Positions 49,432 through 57,707 are shown, numbered from the stretch's first letter. The stretch is DNA of 64,000 nt from Candidatus Uhrbacteria bacterium (GCA_016205975.1 JACQSK010000021.1:62001-126000), one strand, 5' to 3'. Program-made: numbers and translations. The notes: a model not told the origin generated them from the sequence alone.

Positions 49432-50688
49432 ATGCCCGCTCTTCACGAGCTGCTTCTTCATCTCGGCAACCGCCACTTCAACGCTGCCGACCACCACCGC
49501 GCACTGCTCGCGCTCATCGACCGCCTCGACCTTATGCAGACCATGACGGTGGGTATGCGGCGCACGGCGTGGAGCGGCGCCGACGTGGTCGACGGTGCCA
49601 TCGCTCCCGATGGCCGCACCTTCTTCGTCGAGCGCAAGAACAACCGGTCGTGGCTTTACGCCCAGGAAGGTTCCGCGCTCGGCATGAACCGGACGAAGAT
49701 CGCGTCCGAGAATTTCGTCTCGTTGTGTGGCTTTCCGGACGGCAAGACGCTCGCCTACGCGACGTACGATGGGAACGGATGCGGCCTGTTGCACTTCGGC
49801 GACTGGATGAGCGACCCCATCCCGTTCCGCGCAGATGACGGAGCACTGTTCTGGGAACACGAGGGCCAGGTCTATGCCGCGGCTCGCAACTGGCAGTCGA
49901 GCGAAGTTGTCGCGTTTCAGATCTTCCATCTGCCGGAGTGCGCGCCCGTGTTGGAAGCCACCAATCCGACGCGCGGCCACGCGGTGATCAACGGGAAGCT
50001 CTCGTGGCTCGAAGAAATCGCCGTCCGAGAGCACGGCGGCAAGGTCGAAGTCGTCCATTGGGGAGATTGGGAAAGCCCAGCGTTTCCGAACATCTGTGGG
50101 GAGAGCGTCAGCGTCAACCCGAAGACCGGCGTTCCGCGGTTCGTCATGCGAAGCCGCAACGAGTTCCGGCTCATCGAAAACAACAGCGCCTCGGCCTGTG
50201 GCCTCCCGATCATCTCGGAAAACAAGATGTTCTCGGTTCGCCAGGAAAACATCCCCACACCCGGCGGAGACAAGCCGTGGCGTCTGGTCGTCGAAGCGAT
50301 GGACGATCCGGCGTGGCATTGGAGCAGGAATCAGGTGTCATCGCTCCGCGGGATATGCTTCCTGCCCGAGAGCGGCGACACTGTACTGCTCATCAATCGC
50401 GACACCAACCACAAGAGTGATGGACTCGAGGTTGTCGTGATCGACAGGCACGGCAAGGAGGGCGATCGCCAGCGCATCGAGGGCGCGACCGGAAAAATGC
50501 GGCGCATCGGCAACCAGATCGCGGTCGAGGGACGGGACGAACACGGAAAGACCCTGTCGCTCTTCCAGGAAGGATGGGTCACGCACCCCCTCGTCGGATC
50601 GTTCGACCGCCTCGTCGCGCTCAGCGACAACACCATCGCCGGCTGGCACTACTCAAACGGCGTCATCTCCGTCCAGCACTACGTCTAG
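49432..50688 (+). CDS. Orphan beta-propeller-like protein, 418 residues
   Basis: After a helical N-terminus (1-40: ALHELLLHLGNRHFNAADHH) the protein is made of repeated strand units with DG turns and W/F-rich ends (IAPDGRTFFVER, FPDGKTLAYATYDGNG, LPESGDTVLLINRD). This fits a WD40/TolB-like six- or seven-bladed propeller, inferred from texture. No signal peptide, so it is cytosolic. A TTGACA box at 49313 and a clear terminator make it a single-gene unit. The 13170-14450 gene may be a distant relative. Confidence 0.75.
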   Translation: MPALHELLLHLGNRHFNAADHHRALLALIDRLDLMQTMTVGMRRTAWSGADVVDGAIAPDGRTFFVERKNNRSWLYAQEGSALGMNRTKIASENFVSLCGFPDGKTLAYATYDGNGCGLLHFGDWMSDPIPFRADDGALFWEHEGQVYAAARNWQSSEVVAFQIFHLPECAPVLEATNPTRGHAVINGKLSWLEEIAVREHGGKVEVVHWGDWESPAFPNICGESVSVNPKTGVPRFVMRSRNEFRLIENNSASACGLPIISENKMFSVRQENIPTPGGDKPWRLVVEAMDDPAWHWSRNQVSSLRGICFLPESGDTVLLINRDTNHKSDGLEVVVIDRHGKEGDRQRIEGATGKMRRIGNQIAVEGRDEHGKTLSLFQEGWVTHPLVGSFDRLVALSDNTIAGWHYSNGVISVQHYV

Positions 50689-50708
50689 CCCGCACCACGT
50701 CTAACGTC

Positions 50709-50733
50709 CCGCGACAACTCGTCGCGGTTTTTT
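50709..50733 (+). terminator. Terminator after the propeller-like gene
   Basis: CCGCGAC-AACTC-GTCGCGG then TTTTTT. Confidence 0.9.
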
Positions 50734-50744
50734 CTTTCCCCAAA

Positions 50745-50957
50745 CAAAAAACCGGCGGGGCGTGAGCCACATCGCCGGAGGAGAAGTTCCCGAACGCGCA
50801 GGACGCTGCTGGCGCATTCTAAGCCCTCATGCTGGAATCGTCTCCAGCATCGTCCGCGCGTTCGGGATAGTGCCGGGTCTGGGATCTGTCGTGCCACTTT
50901 TTTGGACGCACGCGGGACCTATTCCCACGCACGTTCTCTCTCAATCCCAGACCCGGA
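50745..50957 (-). ncRNA. Candidate structured non-coding RNA (three strong hairpins)
   Basis: About 210 nt on the minus strand between a promoter and a U-rich terminator. Stem A pairs 50944-50956 with 50873-50885 (13 of 13 bp) and encloses a second hairpin around GCGTGGGA/TCCCGCGT. Stem B pairs 50851-50867 with 50788-50805 (17 bp with one bulge) and encloses ATGCTGGA/TCCAGCAT. The last hairpin CCGGCG/CGCCGG with TTTTTT is the terminator. No protein frame has a ribosome site. It does not show the signatures of SRP RNA, tmRNA or RNase P. Function unknown. Confidence 0.65.
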
Positions 50958-50962
50958 GTTGG

Positions 50963-50991
50963 AGTGTAGCACCCGCGGAGGATTCTGTGAA
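50963..50991 (-). promoter_or_regulatory. Promoter of the structured RNA
   Basis: Minus strand: TTCACA, 17 nt, TACACT. Confidence 0.6.
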
Positions 50992-51035
50992 TCCATGATG
51001 GAAGAAAATGTCAAACGAGCCACCGGCTTCTGAAA

Positions 51036-51066
51036 GAAAAATCCACCCGAGCGTATCAGGTGGGTT
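51036..51066 (-). terminator. Terminator over the stop of the 51056 gene
   Basis: Minus strand CCCACC-loop with TGA-GGGTGG then ATTTTTC. Confidence 0.8.
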
Positions 51067-52030
51067 GCAGACGGAGAACCTTCTTGGCTACGAGGTGGCA
51101 GTTCACGAGGCCGACGGCCACGGCGAGCGCGGCGGCGAGCGCGATGAACGAGAGCTTGGCCACGGGCGGCATCTCGAGGAACGCGCCGCCGTAGATGACC
51201 CGCAGGGTGACGTAGCTTGTGAGCACGCCGATCGCGGAGTCCACGGCCGCCATCCTCTGTTCTTCTTTGTGCACCTCCACGAATAGGTGCCAGGCGAAGC
51301 GCAAGCTGCCCAGCAGGATCGCGAGGCACAGGGAGAGCGACAGGCCAATCAGCCGGAACCCGAAGCGACAGGCAAGCCACAGGCCGATCGGCAGCCACCA
51401 GAGGAGAATCTTGAGGATCGCGGACACGATGATGAACGGGATCACGAAGACGATAAACAGAAGGGCCGAGGTCTGATCCAATGCGAGTTGGAACCAGGGA
51501 ACGCGCTGGGAGCCTATCCCGAAGAATATCATGTCCATGCCATCCGTTGGGTCTCCCGTCTTTCCCTCGGGGCATTTACCAACCGCGGGGAGCCATCCAA
51601 CCATTCCCCACAAGCCGGCGGCGATCTCGAACAAGAGGACTTCCGCGGCGAAGATCGTTGAGGCCCAGACCACCACGATGAGTACGAACAAGATCGTGGG
51701 CACTGTCAGCTGCATCGCGGACCGCGTCCAGTAGGCCAAGGTCATGGAGATCACGATCAAGAACCAGATCAGCACGCGCGGGACGGTGAGCCAGCGGGTG
51801 AGCGCGAACGTCATCGGGCGAATCTCGCGGACGATTTGCCGCGAGCGGGCGAACGCCGAGCGGGCGATGCGGGGAGCCAGTGCACGGACCTCTCCCACGT
51901 CGTAGAGCACGAAGGCGCACGTGGCACTCACGAAGGCGCCGACGATTGCCGCGGCTGAGGTCATCCCGAGCACGAGACAGACCACGGCGCCGATGATTCC
52001 ACCAGCGCCAAGAACGAGCGAGTAACGCAC
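51056..52030 (-). CDS. Polytopic membrane protein, unknown function
   Basis: 324 residues from GTG 52030, which has TTGGAGG 5 nt upstream; an in-frame TTG four codons earlier would overlap that site. About seven membrane segments: two near 5-50, two near 85-140, a pair near 185-240 and one at the C-terminus. Between 145 and 175 is a polar loop with Cys-Pro-Glu-Gly and Asp residues. No transporter motif was recognised. A TTGACA box stands upstream near 52080. Confidence 0.75.
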   Translation of the reverse strand: MRYSLVLGAGGIIGAVVCLVLGMTSAAAIVGAFVSATCAFVLYDVGEVRALAPRIARSAFARSRQIVREIRPMTFALTRWLTVPRVLIWFLIVISMTLAYWTRSAMQLTVPTILFVLIVVVWASTIFAAEVLLFEIAAGLWGMVGWLPAVGKCPEGKTGDPTDGMDMIFFGIGSQRVPWFQLALDQTSALLFIVFVIPFIIVSAILKILLWWLPIGLWLACRFGFRLIGLSLSLCLAILLGSLRFAWHLFVEVHKEEQRMAAVDSAIGVLTSYVTLRVIYGGAFLEMPPVAKLSFIALAAALAVAVGLVNCHLVAKKVLRLQPT

Positions 52031-52153
52031 GAAAACCTCCAAGGAGCTGTCGAGAGATTAGTACGAATCGCGGCAGATTGTCAACGGCTGAGTCGGGGAC
52101 CATTGACGCGGCGGCTCACATCTGGCAAATTGTCACCGCACGAAGGAGGCGCC

Positions 52154-53131
52154 GTGTCAGATCATTTCCCTGCGTTCCCGCCGATCCTCGAGCCGCGGAT
52201 CATGACGAGCGAGCACCATCAGTTGCAACAGGAGCGATGTTACCAGTGGGCCCAAGGGGAGTTAGCCGCTTATGGGGGCGATAAGATGTGGCAGACGTAT
52301 CGGCGAGCGGTTGGCGCCATCGATACGCTCGAGCGCATGTCGCTCCCAACGCGCACGATGGTTCCGTTCAAACAGCGGGCGGATTGGTTGCGCTTCACGC
52401 GCGACATGAACGCGCTTTTTGAGCGGGCTCCCATGTGTCCTCTAGTTCTAGAGGTGCAAGCCGACCTCATGATGTTCACGGCCGAGATCGGGGATGTCGT
52501 TCTGCGTGCGCTGAGCAACCCCACGAAGGGCATGTCCGCGCAGGATCAGCACGCGGGGCGACAGTGGATCGGTACCCATCTTGGAGTCAACTCGCTCGAG
52601 AGTGTCCTTGCAACCTATGTGCTTGCCGTGGCGGCGTATCGTGGCGCGTTCGTGGAAATCTACACTTCCGTGTCCGATGCGGATGAGGACGATCCGCGCC
52701 AAGCCAGCGCGGGTCTGCTCGACCAGTTGGCGACCAAGCTCTTGGCCGCGGTGACGCGCGTGGTGACCAGCCGCTTGGCGCAAGCGATGGAAGCTGAGGA
52801 CGACATCCTGCGGTTTCCGGCCGCGGCCAGCAACTGCGTCCTGCCCGAGCTTCCGCGATTCCCGCACGTGCGCGAAGGCGTGCTCGCGGACGGAATCCAC
52901 ACCGCACCCTATGCCGCGATCGCGGCCATGTCAGGATGCTTCCTCAACTCATCACGCTCGGCCGTTTCCATCTTCTCCAACACGGCTCTGCTGGCGATGC
53001 TCATCGGCGAGTATCCCCACGCGCGTCATGCCTTACGCATCGCCGGAAGGCATACGCAGGGCAACACGCCCGAGGAGATGCGCAAGATTCAGGAACTGCT
53101 CAACCAGCTTGATCCCATCGCGAACGCCTAA
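52154..53131 (+). CDS. Orphan helical protein, 325 residues
   Basis: GTG 52154 with AAGGAGG 4-5 nt upstream. Nearly all helical with His/Met/Ala-rich repeats and a central DADEDDP loop (about 192-198). A TTGACG box lies about 50 nt upstream. Hydrophobic helices near 165 and 285 are too short to be sure membrane segments. No family recognised; divergent from the membrane protein gene. Confidence 0.7.
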   Translation: MSDHFPAFPPILEPRIMTSEHHQLQQERCYQWAQGELAAYGGDKMWQTYRRAVGAIDTLERMSLPTRTMVPFKQRADWLRFTRDMNALFERAPMCPLVLEVQADLMMFTAEIGDVVLRALSNPTKGMSAQDQHAGRQWIGTHLGVNSLESVLATYVLAVAAYRGAFVEIYTSVSDADEDDPRQASAGLLDQLATKLLAAVTRVVTSRLAQAMEAEDDILRFPAAASNCVLPELPRFPHVREGVLADGIHTAPYAAIAAMSGCFLNSSRSAVSIFSNTALLAMLIGEYPHARHALRIAGRHTQGNTPEEMRKIQELLNQLDPIANA

Positions 53132-53142
53132 CCGGCGTTTTT
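53123..53142 (+). terminator. Terminator over the stop of the 52154 gene
   Basis: AACGCC-TAACC-GGCGTT then TTTCC. Confidence 0.75.
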
Positions 53143-53215
53143 CCTTTGGCGCTCTTCTTACGTTGACATTTCCTTCCGCGCGTATTTCACTGTCCGCGCA
53201 CAAGGAGTTCTTTCC

Positions 53216-53959
53216 ATGAGCCGAGCGTCCTATGTTGCCATCACCGGTATCCGTCATCCCATCGATGCGCGCAACGTGGTGCAACTGGTCGGGCCCTCAC
53301 GACGACTGTTTTGCATCACGGCGCTGCTCGATGCCCAGGAGATCGAGCAGAATATCTACGACTCGGTCAAAGAGGCCGGAAGACTGTTTCCAAACAGCGA
53401 AGGGGTATTGCCCATTCTGCGCTACAGCACCATCGGCAAGCGGGCGGGATTTGCTCCGTATCTGAGCCAGGCGCTGAAAATTGCCAGCTCCCAGTGGCTG
53501 ACGGCCATCGAGATCGATGTGCCGTGGCCCGACCCTGCGTCTCTCGTCGTGTTCAAGCGCATGCACGGGCAGTCCGTGATTCTGCGGGTGGGGCCCGACG
53601 CCTATCGCGAGGCGTGGGGCACGTACGATCAGATCGTGAAGCGCCTGGGCGAGTACAAAGATGTCGTGACAGACATCATGTTCGATGTCTGCGGCCTGTT
53701 TCCTCCCACAAACCTGCTCACGCTCTTGCGCTTTGTGCGAGTTCAGATGCCCCAGGACATCAATCTCGGCATCGCGGGGACGTTCACCGTCGAGTCGCTC
53801 ATTAAGGATCTGCTCTCCCTGCTCGTCGAGTTCCCAAACCTCTCCATCGAGACCACGTTTGATTCCCTGCAGCGCGATCCCAAGACCGTCGCGCAGTTCG
53901 TCGCCGACCTCGATAGGCTTACGAGCTCCCTTACAGCTCGCGCCGCCACTGGGGCGTGA
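53216..53959 (+). CDS. Orphan protein with TIM-barrel-like pattern
   Basis: 247 residues, ATG after AAGGAG with 8 nt spacing; a TTGACA box lies at 53164. The protein alternates strands and helices about every 25-30 residues (ITALLDAQ, WLTAIEIDVPWP, DIMFDVCGLFPP, DINLGIAGTFTVESL, LSIETTFDSL), as in a (beta/alpha)8 barrel such as phosphoribosylanthranilate isomerase. No phosphate-binding GxG motif is clear, so an enzyme role is unproven. It ends in a strong terminator. Confidence 0.7.
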   Translation: MSRASYVAITGIRHPIDARNVVQLVGPSRRLFCITALLDAQEIEQNIYDSVKEAGRLFPNSEGVLPILRYSTIGKRAGFAPYLSQALKIASSQWLTAIEIDVPWPDPASLVVFKRMHGQSVILRVGPDAYREAWGTYDQIVKRLGEYKDVVTDIMFDVCGLFPPTNLLTLLRFVRVQMPQDINLGIAGTFTVESLIKDLLSLLVEFPNLSIETTFDSLQRDPKTVAQFVADLDRLTSSLTARAATGA

Positions 53960-53966
53960 GCCTGTT

Positions 53967-53990
53967 CCCTACCAACCGGTAGGGATTTTT
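53967..53990 (+). terminator. Terminator after the TIM-like gene
   Basis: CCCTACC-AACC-GGTAGGG then ATTTTTG. Confidence 0.9.
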
Positions 53991-53995
53991 GATCG

Positions 53996-54023
53996 AAAAA
54001 AACACGCCCAGGCTATGGCGCGT
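53996..54023 (-). terminator. Terminator over the stop of the 54013 gene
   Basis: Minus strand ACGCGCC-ATAGCCT-GGGCGTG then TTTTTTT; the TAG is in the loop. Confidence 0.75.
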
Positions 54024-54768
54024 ACGTGGCGACGAGGTGTTTGCGTTCCTTGATGAGAGCCAGGAGCGTCCGTTCGAATTCCTTAACGGTCATGGAGGCA
54101 TCATCCGTGATTCTCTGGAGTGCCTCTTTTTCCCACGGTCGTCCCAGCGGGCGCAGATAGAACATTTCTTGCAAGCGCGCGAGCATGTTTTCTCGAGCGC
54201 GCAGGTGGGTGTGCAAGACGTGTGCGTACTGATCCCCGCGGCCTTGTTCTACGAGCTCGGCCACGCGCGCTTCGTCGCTGTGGCAGAGGACCCCGAGCTC
54301 GTTGTAGAGCTTGAGCGCTTCGCCGAAGAGAATGAAGGAGACGCGCGGGTCCTTCATCAGGCCGCGCGCGGCCTTCAGTTCCCGCCGACGCCTGAAGAGT
54401 CCCGCCACCACGCACAGCACAATCGCTCCACCGATGATCCCCATGAGGACCAACGCGAGCTTGGTTACGAGCTTGGTTACTCCACGATCCGTGTGCTTCC
54501 AGTTCATGGCCGCTTCATAGGTGCCGTAGCGGATCAGGACGGCGGCGACCAGTACTTGCAAGACACACAGCGCGCCCGCGATGCCTGGGCTCATGAGCAA
54601 GGACAGGCACACGGGCAGAAGAAGCCATGCGCCTAGGATCACGAGGGACCTGAGGAGCTGTTGCTGTGTGTTGTTGTACTCCTCTATATGGTGCAGGAGC
54701 GTGTCGCAGGCTTGGGCGAACGCCGGAGCCTCGCGCGCGAGGTCGATGTGAAATGGGGATGACGCCAT
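54013..54768 (-). CDS. Membrane protein with cytoplasmic coiled coil, unknown function
   Basis: 251 residues from ATG 54768 (CGGAGG upstream). Two hydrophobic segments in 43-85 and one at 108-132 are followed by a basic FRRRRELKAARG and a long helical C-terminal part with Glu/Arg heptads. The topology suggests a membrane anchor with a cytosolic helical arm. It shares an overlapping promoter region with the divergent 54896 gene, so the two may be regulated together. Confidence 0.75.
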   Translation of the reverse strand: MASSPFHIDLAREAPAFAQACDTLLHHIEEYNNTQQQLLRSLVILGAWLLLPVCLSLLMSPGIAGALCVLQVLVAAVLIRYGTYEAAMNWKHTDRGVTKLVTKLALVLMGIIGGAIVLCVVAGLFRRRRELKAARGLMKDPRVSFILFGEALKLYNELGVLCHSDEARVAELVEQGRGDQYAHVLHTHLRARENMLARLQEMFYLRPLGRPWEKEALQRITDDASMTVKEFERTLLALIKERKHLVATYAP

Positions 54769-54784
54769 CTCGCCTCCGAGGACT

Positions 54785-54813
54785 AAGCTAACCGAAAACG
54801 CGCGGTGTGTCAA
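54785..54813 (-). promoter_or_regulatory. Promoter of the 54013 gene
   Basis: Minus strand: TTGACA, 17 nt, TAGCTT; its -35 box abuts the divergent one in TGTCAATTGACA. Confidence 0.8.
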
Positions 54814-54842
54814 TTGACAGGCAGAGCCCGCTGGCGTATCTT
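54814..54842 (+). promoter_or_regulatory. Promoter of the 54896 gene
   Basis: TTGACA, 17 nt, TATCTT. The two back-to-back -35 boxes form a 12-bp palindrome. Confidence 0.8.
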
Positions 54843-54895
54843 CTTCTCCTCGGTCGATAGCCGACCCAGGTCTCTCAACAAGCAAGGAGGTTTCC

Positions 54896-55792
54896 GTGCC
54901 GGAAGCAAAACACGATATTGGCATGATCGTCACGCATGAGAAGGTCGATCTGGACGCATGCGCGTCCGTATGGGCCGCCAGGCGGTTCATGTGCAAAGAC
55001 CCCAACTCCCGATTCGGGTTCATCTCCGCGGCGTTTACTCCACCCTCCGTGGTGCCTGACGGCCTCGTGTTCGTGGATATCGATGCCGGCGGGCACGGCC
55101 TCAAGGGGACGCGCGACGCGGACGGCACGACACACTCGTGCTTTGCCCTGATCGTCGAGCGCTTCTGTGAGGACAGCGACAAGCGCGCGCTCGCGCCGCT
55201 CATCGAGTTTGTGGACGCGCAGGACATCTCCGCCAATGCCGTGCGCCACCTCGCGCCCGGCCTCGATCGCGACGTTCAGAACATCCTCTTACGCACGTCG
55301 ATCGTCGAGGTGCTCTGGGGACTCAAGGAGATCTACGAAGGTCAGGGCGACAAGGATGTCGTTGACCAGATGTTCATGATCTTCGAGGTGCTCTACGTGA
55401 ATGGCCTGCAGCGCCTCAAGGCAGAGGCCGATGCCGACCGGGCCGAGCTTCTGGGTGACGGCAAGGTGGCCATCATCCGACAGGGCGCGACGCCATCGGT
55501 CAACGCGGTCCTGTTCGACCGCGGCGTGGCCGTGATCGTCTATGAGGACGGCAACGACCTGGGCGTCATCCGCAACCCGCGCGTCTCCTGGATCCGTATG
55601 GATCATGAGGACCTGCGTGCTATCGTGCAAGCTGCGGGCGAGGCGGTCGGTAACGGCGGCGATACCTGGTTCGCCCATCCCGCAGGCTTCCTTTTCTGCC
55701 GCGGCTCCGGCGTGGCCCACGCGCCCTCGCCCAGCCGCGTGGATCTGCGCGCGCTGGGGGACTGCGCCCTACGCCTGCTCAAGCGCCGCTGA
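54896..55792 (+). CDS. Orphan protein with DHH-phosphoesterase-like N-terminus
   Basis: 298 residues from GTG 54896 after AAGGAGG. The first 30 residues (IGMIVTHEKVDLDACASVWAARRF) and residues 60-100 (LVFVDIDAGGHGLKG, HSCFALIVERF) recall the His/Asp metal sites of DHH-type or MYG1-type hydrolases, with H-x-x-x-D-x-D in place of the usual DHH. A middle helical region and a C-terminal domain (AHPAGFLFCRGSG) follow. An HD/DHH-like metal hydrolase is inferred; the family is not recognised. Confidence 0.7.
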   Translation: MPEAKHDIGMIVTHEKVDLDACASVWAARRFMCKDPNSRFGFISAAFTPPSVVPDGLVFVDIDAGGHGLKGTRDADGTTHSCFALIVERFCEDSDKRALAPLIEFVDAQDISANAVRHLAPGLDRDVQNILLRTSIVEVLWGLKEIYEGQGDKDVVDQMFMIFEVLYVNGLQRLKAEADADRAELLGDGKVAIIRQGATPSVNAVLFDRGVAVIVYEDGNDLGVIRNPRVSWIRMDHEDLRAIVQAAGEAVGNGGDTWFAHPAGFLFCRGSGVAHAPSPSRVDLRALGDCALRLLKRR

Positions 55793-55836
55793 AAGACCGG
55801 TCGCTCCTGTACTCATGGGCGATTTTTTCATCGGTA

Positions 55837-55876
55837 ACCAAAAACGCCGGTCCGGATGGATTGGCGTTTCTTTTTT
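55837..55876. terminator. Bidirectional terminator
   Basis: AAACGCC-loop-GGCGTTT flanked by T-runs on both strands; serves the converging 54896 and 55875 genes. Confidence 0.8.
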
Positions 55877-57296
55877 AGAGTTTAACCTTGCCGACTTTTT
55901 TGGCCGGCGATCGGGTCGTTGATGGGATCCAAGTTGTCGTTCCCGTGACCTCGCCGGTGAGGCCGTTCAAGGTTACGGTGAGGCTCCCAACGGTTGCCGT
56001 GTAATAGGAGGTTCCTGAGACGGCCGTGAGTCTGTATCCGCGCGCGGGAGTGAAGATCGTGTAGTCGTAGCATGAGCCGTCGGTGTAGGTCAGGTGCGCG
56101 GCGCCTGAGCGCGCGATGGACACGGCGCTCACGTAGCCGCTTGCGCTCGCGCTGTAGGCGCTGAAGACTGGATGCGCGCGGTTCTCGCCAAGCGTGTTGG
56201 CCTCGTCGATCGCGCTGTCCCCGTCGTTGTCGCGTCCGTCGTTGCAGATCTCAATGCGGTTGTTGGGGTACGCGTCGTCTGCATTGTCGACGTAGCCGCT
56301 GGGCGCTTCTGAGGAACACAGCGTGGTCGCGTCAGCCGCGTCGCCATAGCCGTCGCCGTCCACATCCGCCCAGTACGTCTGATCGCTTGAGACGCTGGCA
56401 TCCGCGTCGTTGCAGTCCGTGTCAGAGTAAACGCCGTCGCCATCTTCGTCGACGATCAAGCAGTTATAGGGGAAACGCGCAAACGTATTCACCGAGCCCG
56501 AGTCGTCGGCAAGCGTCATGGTGCCGGTTCCCGACGTCGGACATCCGTCCACTGCCGCGAGGCCTTCCCAGTCGCCTGATTCAGGAATCGTGTAGGAGGC
56601 GATGAGCGTGCCGTCGGTCTCGCGCTCTTCCAGGCGGTCCGCACCGTCGTAGAGCGTGAAGATCGTTCCGGTCGCTTCACTGAAATACAAGCCGGACAGG
56701 TCGCTGTATCCGGAGGTCGTGCGTACTTCGTCCAAGTAGGTGATTGAGCCGCTTGTTGAGAGGTCGGCTTCGAAGACGTACATATCGGCATCATACTGCC
56801 AGCCCGCGTAGAAGACGCCGCCTGAGACGGTCGTCCCGTAGTCGTGGAATCCGTCTGGCACCCAAGTGAGCGCTTCCAACCCCGCATAGCCCACGGGATA
56901 GATATAGGAGGAGACGCTCCAGCGGTCGCCGGTGAGCGCGCCCGTTCCAAGATCGAACGCGTAGATGGCGCTTCGGTTTTCGTCCGCGAGGTAGACCAGG
57001 TCAGAGGCGGTGTCGGCAACGGTTATGCCTTCCCAGTTTCCTGAAGGGCCCCAAGAGTTGACCACGGTGCCGGTGGCGGAAATTTCTGCTACGTCGCTGC
57101 CGTCGCCCACGACGATATAGGTGCCGCGCCCTTCATGCCAGATAATGCCGCTGGGCTCGAAGTCGCTCACGCGCGACAAAAGCGCCGAGCTGATATCCGT
57201 GGACGTACTGGAAGCAGTCCATGCCGTGGCTATGGCGAGCAAGGGGACGGACAGGGCAGTCAGCATGGTCAGAGTGATGAGAAATCGGTTGGTCAT
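55875..57296 (-). CDS. Secreted protein: phytase/SdiA-regulated-like propeller plus MopE-type calcium repeats
   Basis: 473 residues from ATG 57296. A signal peptide occupies about 1-25 (MTNRFLITLTMLTALSVPLLAIATAWT). Residues 30-280 have propeller-like repeats (FEPSGIIWHEGRGTYIVVGDG, NWEGITVADT, DWEGLAAVDG) as in SdiA-regulated/phytase-like proteins. Residues 290-360 hold Asp-rich DEDGDGVYSDTDCNDADAS and DVDGDGYGDA repeats, then CNDGRDNDGDSAIDE, the MopE-like calcium-binding motif. The C-terminal 110 residues form a beta-domain. It is the only clearly exported protein of the region. A -10 box ends 9 nt before the ATG. Confidence 0.85.
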   Translation of the reverse strand: MTNRFLITLTMLTALSVPLLAIATAWTASSTSTDISSALLSRVSDFEPSGIIWHEGRGTYIVVGDGSDVAEISATGTVVNSWGPSGNWEGITVADTASDLVYLADENRSAIYAFDLGTGALTGDRWSVSSYIYPVGYAGLEALTWVPDGFHDYGTTVSGGVFYAGWQYDADMYVFEADLSTSGSITYLDEVRTTSGYSDLSGLYFSEATGTIFTLYDGADRLEERETDGTLIASYTIPESGDWEGLAAVDGCPTSGTGTMTLADDSGSVNTFARFPYNCLIVDEDGDGVYSDTDCNDADASVSSDQTYWADVDGDGYGDAADATTLCSSEAPSGYVDNADDAYPNNRIEICNDGRDNDGDSAIDEANTLGENRAHPVFSAYSASASGYVSAVSIARSGAAHLTYTDGSCYDYTIFTPARGYRLTAVSGTSYYTATVGSLTVTLNGLTGEVTGTTTWIPSTTRSPAKKVGKVKL

Positions 57297-57305
57297 AACG
57301 ACGCG

Positions 57306-57334
57306 AGAGTAGCAGGAAAATGGTTTTGTGTCAA
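57306..57334 (-). promoter_or_regulatory. Promoter of the secreted-protein gene, leaderless type
   Basis: Minus strand: TTGACA, 17 nt, TACTCT, then 9 nt to the ATG. Confidence 0.8.
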
Positions 57335-57449
57335 TCGCTCTCCAATCCTCCATGACGCTCCTCGTCGTCTCGACCTTGGGGCGAAGACGCACGGACTTAT
57401 GCGCACACAGATCGCCGACGAGCTCGTGAAAATGCCGGAGACGCTATAA

Positions 57450-57481
57450 ACAAAAGCAGACTTCGTATGAAGCCTGTTTTT
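57450..57481. terminator. Terminator after the mini zinc-ribbon gene
   Basis: CAGGCTTC-ATAC-GAAGTCTG with CTTTTGTTT on the minus strand and TTTTTG on the plus strand. Confidence 0.75.
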
Positions 57482-57495
57482 GTTGCTTTCGTTGA

Positions 57496-57648
57496 CTACT
57501 CAGCAGCTGGCATGTCGCCTTCTGCTGGAGCCACAGCTGGAGCTGCCTCTGGGGCAGCAGCCGCTCCGGCGCAGGTAGCACACTTTTGCTCTTCGTTGAG
57601 CGGGACGCCACTTGCTCCGCAAGCGACGCAAACACCTGATCCTTCCAT
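57496..57648 (-). CDS. 50-residue protein with two CxxC pairs
   Basis: Short gene on the minus strand, ATG 57648 to TAG 57496. Cys7/Cys10 and Cys23/Cys26 form a rubredoxin-like or zinc-ribbon knuckle pair; the remaining tail is Ala/Pro/Glu-rich (AAAAPEAAPAVAPAEGD). A good promoter (57679-57707) and terminator frame it. Small CxxC proteins with Ala/Pro tails are common in Patescibacteria; no function is known. The oppositely read frames here are Ala-rich shadows. Confidence 0.7.
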   Translation of the reverse strand: MEGSGVCVACGASGVPLNEEQKCATCAGAAAAPEAAPAVAPAEGDMPAAE

Positions 57649-57678
57649 AGTGATTTGCGGTTACGAATTAGCACGGGG

Positions 57679-57707
57679 AGTATACGTGGTTTGTTTCGAT
57701 TAAGCAA
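57679..57707 (-). promoter_or_regulatory. Promoter of the 50-residue protein gene
   Basis: Minus strand: TTGCTT, 17 nt, TATACT. Confidence 0.7.

Noticed and set aside
50745..50957. SRP RNA or 6S RNA at the minus-strand RNA gene
   Set aside because: Lacks the GGAA-type apical SRP motif and forms three separate hairpins, not one rod.
57467..57703. Plus-strand frame of 78 codons
   Set aside because: Antisense to the 50-residue CxxC protein, which has promoter, terminator and cysteine pairs.
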